From Lachnospiraceae bacterium (GTDB lineage Bacteria > Bacillota > Clostridia > Lachnospirales > Lachnospiraceae), in assembly GCA_017450105.1 (NCBI GenBank), contig JAFSXC010000006.1:16505-80504 (forward strand): 64,000 bases of DNA, written 5' to 3'. Below are positions 41,904 through 48,720 of this stretch, in pieces. Each line of letters starts with the position of its first letter. Within the stretch, counting starts at the first letter, position 1. The position numbers and the translations under genes were made by a program. The notes beneath the pieces are model-generated. The model ran no database searches. It was not told where the DNA came from and saw nothing but the letters and a program-made list of their open reading frames with translations.

Positions 41904-42869
41904 ATGCTTATTACGTTGGAAGAAACCAGTGCTATGATCCGTCAGGGAAGGACTTTGCATATTGCTGCGGATGACGCCTTGCTTCAGCAGCTCCCGAAGG
42001 GGAGGTGGATCGGCGGGACCACTCCGTATTTCAGCAGCGAGGAGGGTGGGATCTTCACAAAGGAAAAGCTCTTTGTGACGGAGATCGACTTTGCCGAAGA
42101 GATACGGATCGCTTCCTACGGGAAATATAATGTGTTCCAGATCATGGAGGAGTGCTATGACAACTGCCTTACGCTTCTGATCATGCCCTACGGCTCCGAG
42201 GTGGCGAATAAGTATGCCAAGGAGGCTCCGGAGGTGGAGGAGCTCTTAATGCGTCCGACGCTTGGCTGGATCTCCGGCTTTGACCTGAACGCGCCCGGTG
42301 CAGCGAAGGTCTATAACGGCGAGACCGGAGAGAGCTTTACGGACAGGGCGGTGGTTATGTATTGCAGGCTCCCGAAGGAGCAGACCGTCCTGATCAATAT
42401 GATCAACCTTTTTACGGATGACAAGGCAGATCCCGTGATCCGGTTCGATGTGAACGAGCTGGAGGTTACGGATTGTACCGTGGATGGCGTGAAAGTTAAT
42501 TTTGCCGAATACATAAGACAAAAGGGGATCGATCCGAGTATGCCGCTGGTATCAGATCATAACGGCTCCTACTTAAATACCTCCATCCGTGAGGTCAGAG
42601 AGAAGGAAGTAAGCCTGTATGCGCCGGTCTATCGGAACATCGAGTACCGCTTTGCTTCGCATGTAGATGATTACGCCGCGGAGTTTATGCGGAGGCTGAA
42701 CGAGCAGGGACAGAGGAAGCCGGTCTTTTCCTGCAACTGTATTTTGAACTTTCAGCTCGGGAATCTCGAGGGAAAGAAGACCCTGCCCTTTATCGGGCCG
42801 GTTACCTTCGGCGAGGTGGCTTATCAGCTCATGAATCAAACTCTTGTGTATTGTGAAATTGTAGGATGA
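41904..42869 (+). CDS. FIST-like (DUF6976-type) protein
   Basis: The 321-residue protein starts MLITLEETSAMIRQGRTLHI and has LPKGRWIGGTTPYF. The C-terminal part (FSCNCILNFQLGNLEGKKTL, FIGPVTFGEVAYQLMNQTLV) resembles the FIST_C domain, a ligand-binding domain found next to two-component and c-di-GMP genes. I associate it from memory with DUF6976. It has no signal peptide or membrane helix, so it would act in the cytoplasm. AAGGGGG precedes the ATG. It is in the signalling island and 4 bp before the symporter. Confidence 0.75.
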   Translation: MLITLEETSAMIRQGRTLHIAADDALLQQLPKGRWIGGTTPYFSSEEGGIFTKEKLFVTEIDFAEEIRIASYGKYNVFQIMEECYDNCLTLLIMPYGSEVANKYAKEAPEVEELLMRPTLGWISGFDLNAPGAAKVYNGETGESFTDRAVVMYCRLPKEQTVLINMINLFTDDKADPVIRFDVNELEVTDCTVDGVKVNFAEYIRQKGIDPSMPLVSDHNGSYLNTSIREVREKEVSLYAPVYRNIEYRFASHVDDYAAEFMRRLNEQGQRKPVFSCNCILNFQLGNLEGKKTLPFIGPVTFGEVAYQLMNQTLVYCEIVG

Positions 42870-42873
42870 TCCT

Positions 42874-44397
42874 ATGGAACAGGTAATCTGGCTCAACAAT
42901 CAGATCAATGAATTCGCCTGGGGAACCTTCGGACTGGTTTTGCTTCTCGGAACCGGTATTTTATGTACAGTGATCACGAAGCTTTTCCAGATTACACACA
43001 TCAGGCACTGGTGGAAGAAAACCTTCGGGATCATGAGGAACGAAGGACGGATCATCGACGACGCGGGTGCGCTGTCGCAGTTTCGGACCTTCTGTACCGC
43101 CCTTTGCTCCACGATCGGAACCGGAAATATCGCCGGCGTTTCTACGGCAATCTGCATGGGCGGACCCGGGGCAGTGCTCTGGATGTGGGTGGCCGCGATC
43201 CTCGGGATGATGGTAAAATACGCCGAAAATGTTTTGGGCATCTATTACCGCCGCCGTAATTCCGAAGGCGCCTGGTCGGGTGGACCGATGTACTATCTCC
43301 AGGACGGACTGGGCTCCAAAAAGGGCTGCAGAGGCCTCGGAAAGCTGCTCGGCGTCCTCTTCTGCATCTTTACGATGCTTGCCTCCTTCGGGATCGGGAA
43401 CATGGGTCAGATCAACAAGATCACGATCAACGTGGAGACCACCTTCCTCTCCGAGGTAAGCCACGATCTTTTCCTCGGGGCGCCGAAGGTAAACTGGCTC
43501 ATCGGCTTTGTGCTCATGGCTGCGGCTGCCTTTATTATCCTCGGAGGCTTCCGGCGGCTCGCTGCCGTGTCCGAGAAGCTGATCCCCTTTATGTCCATTA
43601 TCTACATGGTGGGCTGCACGATCATCATCCTTATGAACATCACAAAGCTGCCGGCGATCTTTGCTTCGATCTTTAGGTTCGCGCTCGGCCCCGCGGCCAT
43701 TACCGGAGGCGCGGCCGGAACGGCGGTCCAGTTTGCCTTCAATACGATCAAAAACGGTTGCAAGCGAGGGGTCTTTTCGAATGAAGCCGGGCTCGGCTCC
43801 TCCGTGATGGCCCACTGCAATACCTGTACAAGAGAGCCGGTACGGCAGGGAATGTGGGGGATCGCCGAGGTCTTTTTGGATACGATCGTGATCTGTACGA
43901 TGACGGCGGTTGTGGTCCTCGGGTCCGGTGCGATTGACCTGAACACGGGACTTGTAAAGGAAGGGATCAACGACGCGACGCTGGTGGCCAGGGCCTTCGG
44001 AAACGTGCTGGGACGGCCTGGAGAGATGTTTGTGGTATTTGTGATTATTCTCTTCGCCTTTACGACGGTCATGGGCTGGTCCTATTACGGAGCCAAGGTA
44101 ACGGAGTACCTTCTGGGGGTGACCTGCGGCAGGATCTACCGCTTTGTCTTCATCGTCCTCGTTGCCTTCGGCGCCATTATGGAATCCAATCTGGCCTGGG
44201 ATATTTCAGATACCTTTAACGGGCTGATGATGATTCCGAATCTCATAGGAATTGTTACACTGTCGCCTCTGGTGATCAAACTGACAAAGAATTACGTGGA
44301 CCGCAGGCTCAAGGGAAAGGAGATCGAACCCATGCTCTCCTATGATCCGGATATCCAGAAGGATGCGGCTAGGGCTTTGAAGGCCGGAAAGAGTTGA
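42874..44397 (+). CDS. Alanine/glycine:cation symporter (AGCS) family transporter
   Basis: A 507-residue secondary transporter with about eleven helices. AGCS features include LFQITHIRHWWKKTFG, ALCSTIGTGNIAGVSTAICM, GPGAVLWMWVAAILGMMVKY, SGGPMYYLQDGLG and GVFSNEAGLGSSVMAHCNT. It probably takes up alanine or glycine with Na+ or H+. It is enclosed by signalling genes and could supply or sense amino acids relevant to the pathway (inference). Confidence 0.94.
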   Translation: MEQVIWLNNQINEFAWGTFGLVLLLGTGILCTVITKLFQITHIRHWWKKTFGIMRNEGRIIDDAGALSQFRTFCTALCSTIGTGNIAGVSTAICMGGPGAVLWMWVAAILGMMVKYAENVLGIYYRRRNSEGAWSGGPMYYLQDGLGSKKGCRGLGKLLGVLFCIFTMLASFGIGNMGQINKITINVETTFLSEVSHDLFLGAPKVNWLIGFVLMAAAAFIILGGFRRLAAVSEKLIPFMSIIYMVGCTIIILMNITKLPAIFASIFRFALGPAAITGGAAGTAVQFAFNTIKNGCKRGVFSNEAGLGSSVMAHCNTCTREPVRQGMWGIAEVFLDTIVICTMTAVVVLGSGAIDLNTGLVKEGINDATLVARAFGNVLGRPGEMFVVFVIILFAFTTVMGWSYYGAKVTEYLLGVTCGRIYRFVFIVLVAFGAIMESNLAWDISDTFNGLMMIPNLIGIVTLSPLVIKLTKNYVDRRLKGKEIEPMLSYDPDIQKDAARALKAGKS

Positions 44398-44401
44398 ATA
44401 T

Positions 44402-45727
44402 ATGAGCTACTGGATCGTTGTGGTGGATGATGAACCATTAAGCCTTACGAATGCAAAAAACATGCTCCACTCCCATGGGATGCGTGTCGGCTGTCTGCGC
44501 TCCGGATCAGATCTTCTGGAGTTTGTCAAAACGAAAACGCCGGATCTGATCCTCCTTGATATCCTGATGCCGGAGATGGACGGGTTTGAGACCTACCGGG
44601 CGCTGCGCCGCTTTGAGGAAAAGGAAGGGCGGCCCCAGATCCCGGTGATCTTTCTGACCGGAGAGGACAATAACGAAGCCGAGCGAAGAGGCTTAAAGGC
44701 CGGCGCTTCGGACTTTATTCACAAGCCCTTTGACGAGGGAATTCTGATCAAGCGGATCAACAATACCATCGTGAACAGAAAGACCATCGAAAGCCTTACC
44801 GAAGAGGCCACGATGGATAAGCTCACAGGCTTTTTGAATAAGGCCAGCGGAACCAAGAGGGTTACGGAGCTCTGCCGGGAAGAGCGGGGGGCCCTTATGA
44901 TCATGGATCTGGACAGCTTTAAGCTTGTGAACGACCTTTACGGCCACGATATGGGAGACCGGGTTCTGGAGGCGTTTTCTTCGGTCGTTCGGGAGAATGT
45001 GAGAGCGGAGGACGTCGTGTGCCGGATCGGCGGAGACGAATTTATGGGGTTCTTCGCCGAAATGACGGAGGAGAACGCGGTGGCTTCTCTGACGAAGAGA
45101 CTGAACACCCGGCTTATGCAGGAAGCCGATTCCCTGATGGGTGATGACCACGGGGTTCCTCTGGGAATATCCATCGGTGTGGCGGTGTCGAATGAAAATG
45201 CGAATGACTATCAGCTCCTGTTCCAGTTTGCGGATAATGCTTTGTATGAGGTAAAACGGAACGGGAAGCACAGCTACTGTATTTATGATCCGGAAATGAC
45301 ACATGAGGCAGAGGAGGAAAACCTGGAGGAGGATCTGAACCGGGTGCTCCAGATCGTATCCGAGCGAGGGGAGGGCAAGGGCGCCCTGCTTCTCGGGATC
45401 GAGGCGTTTTCCTGGAATTTCCGGTATATGGAGCGCTTCCGCCAGCGCTACGGAGGCTGCGGGACGCGGATCCTCTTTTCGCTTTCCTCGGAGGAAAAGG
45501 GAGTCCTGTATACGGAAATGGTTTCGGAGTTTGGAAATGTCCTGAAAAAAAGTCTCCGGAAATCGGACATTCTTATGCAGTGGAAGAAGAACAAGTATCT
45601 GGTGGTCCTGCCGCTGCTGCAGGAGAGCGATATTCCGAAGATAATAGACAGGCTCAGGAACGCTTGGGAGAAGACAGGCTACCATGAAAGATCCGAGATC
45701 CGCCATGTCTCCTCCACCGTTATGTAA
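44402..45727 (+). CDS. Receiver-GGDEF diguanylate cyclase with degenerate second GGDEF-like domain
   Basis: Residues 1-125 form a receiver with VVDDEPLSLTNAKNM, a phospho-Asp in LILLDILMPEMDGFETY, and IFLTGEDN. Residues about 145-300 form a GGDEF domain with intact RIGGDEFMGFFAE near residue 210 and an inhibitory I-site RAED five residues before it, so c-di-GMP synthesis is expected. Residues about 320-441 look like a second, degenerate GGDEF-like fold in which the signature is replaced by KKNKY in SDILMQWKKNKYLVVLPLL. It is the last gene of the signalling island. Confidence 0.93.
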   Translation: MSYWIVVVDDEPLSLTNAKNMLHSHGMRVGCLRSGSDLLEFVKTKTPDLILLDILMPEMDGFETYRALRRFEEKEGRPQIPVIFLTGEDNNEAERRGLKAGASDFIHKPFDEGILIKRINNTIVNRKTIESLTEEATMDKLTGFLNKASGTKRVTELCREERGALMIMDLDSFKLVNDLYGHDMGDRVLEAFSSVVRENVRAEDVVCRIGGDEFMGFFAEMTEENAVASLTKRLNTRLMQEADSLMGDDHGVPLGISIGVAVSNENANDYQLLFQFADNALYEVKRNGKHSYCIYDPEMTHEAEEENLEEDLNRVLQIVSERGEGKGALLLGIEAFSWNFRYMERFRQRYGGCGTRILFSLSSEEKGVLYTEMVSEFGNVLKKSLRKSDILMQWKKNKYLVVLPLLQESDIPKIIDRLRNAWEKTGYHERSEIRHVSSTVM

Positions 45728-45730
45728 TCA

Positions 45731-45760
45731 ATGTCAGTAACTTAAGCAAAATTTACATAC
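45731..45760 (+). repeat. Copy 1 of a short direct repeat shared with 46946-46970
   Basis: ATGTCAGTAACTTAAGCAAA followed by ATTTACAT resembles ATGTCAGCTTAAAGCAGATT followed by TACAT at 46946, with a 3-bp gap and few changes. This copy begins 3 bp after the stop of the GGDEF gene and forms the left arm of the inverted-repeat element. Confidence 0.5.
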
Positions 45761-45908
45761 TGGCGGCGCTATGGTAAGCCATCTCCCAGACTCTGTGCGC
45801 GGGGGCCCCGCGATAATAAACGGCCACCCGGGAATACAACGGTCCCCCGTGCTCGGTCCGGGGCCTCTTACTCGCGCTCCGAGATAGGTTTTGGGCTTAA
45901 GTTACTGA
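45734..45908 (+). ncRNA. Candidate structured element with 14-bp perfect terminal inverted repeats
   Basis: TCAGTAACTTAAGC (45734-45747) and GCTTAAGTTACTGA (45895-45908) are perfect inverted repeats. The pairing extends inward with two U-G pairs if the + strand is transcribed. The 147-nt interior has a hairpin ATGG-TAAG-CCAT, a compact CGCGGG/CCCGCG hairpin near 45800, and further GC-rich inverted stretches. It overlaps the last 14 codons of the GNAT gene on the other strand and directly follows the GGDEF stop codon. It could be a terminator, a small mobile repeat or an RNA; not recognised. Confidence 0.4.
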
Positions 45909-46464
45909 TCAGGTCCTCCCGGTCTTTGCGAAGGATCGCATACCATACTTCATCACAGATTCCCTGATTGTTTTTCCCTGCCGCGCGTAAAATGCCTTCT
46001 TTCTGCATCCCCGCCTTCTCCATCACACGTCCGGATTTCGGATTGTTCACATCATGACAGGCGGCGACACGGTTCAGTCCTGCAGCGTCGAACAGATAGG
46101 TGATGACTGCCGTTAAGGCCTCCGGCATAAGTCCTTTTCCCCACAGGGCTCTGCTCATGCAGTAGCCGATGTCAGCGGCATCTATGTTCTCGTTTAACCG
46201 GACCACGGAGATACTGCCGACCACCTGTTCTGTCTCCCTGTATTCTATAGCCCAGTTGAAGAACCCGCTATCCTCATAGGAATCCACCCATATTTTCAGC
46301 AGGTCTTTTGAAGCCTCGATGCTTTCATGCGGCGGCCAGGTCAGGAATCTTGTCACCTCGGGATCCGAGGCCCAGTTATGAAACATATCCTCTGCATCCT
46401 CTGTTTTGAATCTTCGCAGGATCAGCCTGTGCGTTTCTATTTTCTGTGTTCCGGTTTTATTCAT
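45868..46464 (-). CDS. GNAT acetyltransferase (RimJ/RimL type)
   Basis: The 198 residues have the RimL-like pattern ETHRLILRRFKTEDAEDMFH, EQVVGSISVVRLNENIDAAD, IGYCMSRALWGKGLMPEALT (acetyl-CoA loop), and VNNPKSGRVMEKAGMQKEGI. The substrate is unknown, possibly a protein N-terminus. The C-terminal 14 residues (DLISNLSPKPISERE region) lie inside the inverted-repeat element, so they may derive from it. Confidence 0.92.
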   Translation of the reverse strand: MNKTGTQKIETHRLILRRFKTEDAEDMFHNWASDPEVTRFLTWPPHESIEASKDLLKIWVDSYEDSGFFNWAIEYRETEQVVGSISVVRLNENIDAADIGYCMSRALWGKGLMPEALTAVITYLFDAAGLNRVAACHDVNNPKSGRVMEKAGMQKEGILRAAGKNNQGICDEVWYAILRKDREDLISNLSPKPISERE

Positions 46465-46517
46465 CTTTTTACGTTCAGCCTGTGCTTATTCTATAAATCC
46501 GTTTTGCGTTATGGGTT

Positions 46518-46547
46518 ATTATACGATATAGAGATCGGTTTTTACAA
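46518..46547 (-). promoter_or_regulatory. Promoter of the GNAT gene
   Basis: On the minus strand: TTGTAA, an 18-bp spacer and a perfect TATAAT, about 54 bp before the ATG. Confidence 0.65.
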
Positions 46548-46694
46548 GAATACAGGTCATGACTATTCTTTCATAACGATTCTGTGATAGAATAATGAAA
46601 AGCCGGCGCTTTGAAAAAGGATTCCCATGGCAGACAGAATACAGGAGGAAGGCCGCAGAAGCGGGATCGGGGATCCAATACCAAGTGCGTATAA

Positions 46695-46946
46695 AACGGA
46701 CTTAATTCGATCAGGCTGGATGGCCTTGGTTATGCCGTAGGACTTTTGTTTGCAGATTATTTTATGTTCCGCAGACTGAGTTACATCGATCCTGAGACGG
46801 GCTTCTATAATGAAAAATATCTTGCCGTAATGGAAAGAAAAGCGGCGAAGAAGATCATCGCAGAAAAATATATAGAGCTTGTCAGTGAGAACTGCGAAAA
46901 AGAGGGCATAGCAATAGAATCGTCTTATGAGATGACGCATCTCTGA
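46695..46946 (+). pseudogene. Remnant of a membrane GGDEF-type signalling protein
   Basis: The frame reads LGYAVGLLFADYFMFRRLSY as a membrane-to-cytoplasm helix, then IDPETGFYNEKYLAVMERKA, which matches the start of a GGDEF domain (DxxTGxYNxxYL). It ends after 66 residues without the GGDEF motif, and no clean start lies upstream. The stretch 46548-46694 holds a TAGAAT-like -10 at about 46590 and no other gene. Confidence 0.5.
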
Positions 46947-46970
46947 TGTCAGCTTAAAGCAGATTTACAT
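46946..46970 (+). repeat. Copy 2 of the short direct repeat shared with 45731-45760
   Basis: ATGTCAGCTTAAAGCAGATT then TACAT. It starts at the last base of the stop codon of the GGDEF remnant, paralleling copy 1, which follows the intact GGDEF gene. Confidence 0.5.
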
Positions 46971-47065
46971 TGCCTGAAGTCCGCGACAATCGGCGGTAAA
47001 TAAGGCAGAAGCCATTTCAAGGACTGCGATTGAAACGGGATCAGGAATTTGGAGGAGGGCTGCTG

Positions 47066-47368
47066 ATGAACTTTGAACAAAGAGAATGGGCGCGCACCCG
47101 GGATGAGCTGGTGAAAAGCATCATGGAGCTTGGCTTCCCGGAGGAGCTCGGCAGCGAGATCGCAAAGAACCTCGGCTCCCCCAAAGCCATGCAGCGGATG
47201 ATGGGCTATCTCTACAATGTGAAGCCCCGCAGCGTGGAGCTGGTCGTGGACGAGATGCTGGCTATAAAGAGCGACATTGACCGTTGGAAAGAGAAGAAAG
47301 CCAGCGAGGAGGCCAATGCCAGATATAACGAGGTGTTGAATTATGGGCTGGGTGGATACGATGAGTGA
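47066..47368 (+). CDS. Conserved small protein of unknown function
   Basis: This 100-residue helical protein (REWARTRDELVKSIMELGFP, EELGSEIAKNLGSPKAMQRM, VELVVDEMLAIKSDIDRWKE) belongs to a type frequently seen in Clostridia but without a function that I know. The ATG follows GGAGGAGGG. It overlaps the next small gene by 8 bp. Confidence 0.8.
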   Translation: MNFEQREWARTRDELVKSIMELGFPEELGSEIAKNLGSPKAMQRMMGYLYNVKPRSVELVVDEMLAIKSDIDRWKEKKASEEANARYNEVLNYGLGGYDE

Positions 47369-47516
47369 GAAGAAGACCGGGAAGCAGCTTCCGGTTCCCG
47401 GAAAGATACGGGAGATCAAGCTGAAGGAAGATCCTAAACTGAAAAAGATCAAGGATTTACCGCCGGATGTTCTGGCCGGCGCGATCCGGGACTTGCTGAA
47501 CCGGGACAAAAAATAA
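47361..47516 (+). CDS. Small basic protein, coupled to the upstream gene
   Basis: A 51-residue Lys-rich peptide (SEKKTGKQLPVPGKIREIKL, KKIKDLPPDVLAGAIRDLLN). The ATG overlaps the end of the previous gene as ATGAGTGA. It is too short for most gene callers. Function unknown. Confidence 0.55.
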   Translation: MSEKKTGKQLPVPGKIREIKLKEDPKLKKIKDLPPDVLAGAIRDLLNRDKK

Positions 47517-47620
47517 AACCGATAGGGCTGCTGTTCCCGGAACGTCCGGTATAACAGAGATATCAGGAAAGGAGGGGACAGTCATTTAAAGTAACATGAA
47601 CAGGGAAAGATTACCTCGGC

Positions 47621-47992
47621 TTATTTCCTGTGGTCCGCGATGTGTGCTTTGATCGCATTAAAGGTCGTGTCGCTGATGTAATGTTCCACGCGGCAGGCAT
47701 CCTCCGAAGCGGTTTTTTCGTCCACACCGATATCCATCAATACCTGTGTGAGCACCGTGTGGCGTTCATAGATGCGCTCCGCCAGGATCTCGCCGCCCTT
47801 TGTCAGCTTCAGACAGCCGTTTTCATCCTTTTTGATCAGCCCTTCTTCCTTCAGAAGACCTACGGCGCGGCTGACGGAAGGCTTGGAATATCCCATATAT
47901 TCACCGACATCGATCGCCCGGACATGCGGCGATTTCTGCGACAGAACGTAGATTGTTTCCAGATACATTTCTCCGGATTCCTGTAATACCAT
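47621..47992 (-). CDS. DtxR/MntR-family metal-dependent repressor
   Basis: The 123 residues have an N-terminal winged HTH (MYLETIYVLSQKSPHVRAID, SKPSVSRAVGLLKEEGLIKK) and a dimerisation/metal-binding domain with ERIYERHTVLTQVLMDIGVD and EDACRVEHYISDTTF, where His, Cys and Glu ligands are typical. It lacks the SH3-like third domain, as in MntR. It is divergent from the feo operon; its own promoter carries a half-matching operator. It is the likely reader of the TTAG-N6-CTAA sites. Confidence 0.93.
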   Translation of the reverse strand: MVLQESGEMYLETIYVLSQKSPHVRAIDVGEYMGYSKPSVSRAVGLLKEEGLIKKDENGCLKLTKGGEILAERIYERHTVLTQVLMDIGVDEKTASEDACRVEHYISDTTFNAIKAHIADHRK

Positions 47993-48021
47993 AGAACAGA
48001 GTTTCCTTTCTGAAAAATGTT

Positions 48022-48058
48022 AGCAAAAGCATATCACAAGTAAAAAATCATTTCAATA
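48022..48058 (-). promoter_or_regulatory. Promoter of the DtxR-family gene with an imperfect operator
   Basis: On the minus strand: TTGAAA, 17-bp spacer, TATGCT. On the plus strand TTAG-CAAAAG-CATA (48022-48035) overlaps the -10 and matches the operator in all but one or two positions of the second half. This suggests weak autoregulation. Confidence 0.6.
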
Positions 48059-48096
48059 AGAAAGAAAATCACCAAAAAAGGAATTTTTAAAAGTCC

Positions 48097-48125
48097 TTGA
48101 CATGTTAGCGCAAGCTAATTATAAT
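48097..48125 (+). promoter_or_regulatory. Consensus feo promoter with operator 1 inside the spacer
   Basis: TTGACA (48097-48102), 17-bp spacer and TATAAT (48120-48125) form a perfect promoter. The palindrome TTAG-CGCAAG-CTAA (48105-48118) occupies the spacer, so a bound DtxR-type repressor would block RNA polymerase directly. Confidence 0.85.
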
Positions 48126-48134
48126 GAACGATGG

Positions 48135-48148
48135 TTAGGATTTGCTAA
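48135..48148 (+). promoter_or_regulatory. DtxR-type operator 2
   Basis: TTAG-GATTTG-CTAA, extended outward to GGTTAG...CTAACC. It lies just downstream of the feo transcription start region. Confidence 0.75.
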
Positions 48149-48169
48149 CCACTTTTTCAGGCATGATAG

Positions 48170-48183
48170 TTAGTGCAAACTAA
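48170..48183 (+). promoter_or_regulatory. DtxR-type operator 3
   Basis: TTAG-TGCAAA-CTAA, 35 bp after operator 2 and 24 bp before the first FeoA ATG. The start-to-start spacings of the three operators are 30 and 35 bp. Confidence 0.7.
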
Positions 48184-48206
48184 TCGAGAAAAGAAGGAGG
48201 AAACCA

Positions 48207-48419
48207 ATGATGCCCCTGATTTATGCGGAACCGGATCAACCTCAGACAATCAAGAAAATCGGCGGCAGCCAGGAGGTGAAGAAACACCTGAATGACTTGG
48301 GCTTCAATGTCGGCGGAGAAGTGAGCATCGTGAGCATGCTGGGTGAGAATCTGATCGTGAAGGTCAAGGAAAGCCGGGTGGCCGTGAGCGATGAGCTGGC
48401 GAGGAAGATCATGGTATAA
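48207..48419 (+). CDS. FeoA family protein (first copy)
   Basis: A 70-residue SH3-like FeoA protein: TIKKIGGSQEVKKHLNDLGF, NVGGEVSIVSMLGENLIVKV, RVAVSDELARKIMV. FeoA regulates or supports FeoB GTPase-driven Fe(II) uptake. AAGGAGG precedes the tandem ATGs; the second ATG (48210) could also be used. First gene of the feo operon. Confidence 0.92.
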   Translation: MMPLIYAEPDQPQTIKKIGGSQEVKKHLNDLGFNVGGEVSIVSMLGENLIVKVKESRVAVSDELARKIMV

Positions 48420-48488
48420 AGATCCTTCGGCTGCGCCTCGGGATGACAGAGTTAAGAATTATGATTTTTAAGATAGGAGGAACCTGCA

Positions 48489-48716
48489 GTGAAAACATTA
48501 AGAGACGTAAAGATCGGAGAGACGGCGAAGGTCGTTAAGCTCCACGGAGAAGGCGCAGTAAAGCGCCGGATCATGGACATGGGGATCACAAGGAACACCG
48601 ATGTCTATGTCCGAAAGGTAGCGCCGCTGGGCGATCCCGTTGAGGTGACTGTCCGGAATTACGAGCTTTCCCTTCGGAAAGCGGATGCGGAAATGATCGA
48701 AGTAGAGGAGGACTGA
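48489..48716 (+). CDS. feoA: FeoA family protein (second copy)
   Basis: A second FeoA of 75 residues (DVKIGETAKVVKLHGEGAVK, RRIMDMGITRNTDVYVRKVA, YELSLRKADAEMI), clearly distinct from the first and closer to the classic FeoA pattern. It ends 4 bp before feoB. Two tandem FeoA genes before FeoB are common in Clostridia. Confidence 0.93.
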   Translation: MKTLRDVKIGETAKVVKLHGEGAVKRRIMDMGITRNTDVYVRKVAPLGDPVEVTVRNYELSLRKADAEMIEVEED

Positions 48717-48720
48717 AAAA

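Noticed and set aside
44693-45706. Minus-strand open frame opposite the GGDEF gene
   Set aside because: Antisense shadow without protein-like composition or start signals.
45734-45908. 6S RNA as the identity of the inverted-repeat element
   Set aside because: A short stretch resembles part of E. coli 6S RNA, but there is no large central bubble between long stems in the expected arrangement.
48105-48183. Three regularly spaced short palindromes that might suggest a CRISPR-like array
   Set aside because: Units are only 14 bp with variable centres and sit in a consensus promoter; they fit operators. No CRISPR array or cas gene is visible.
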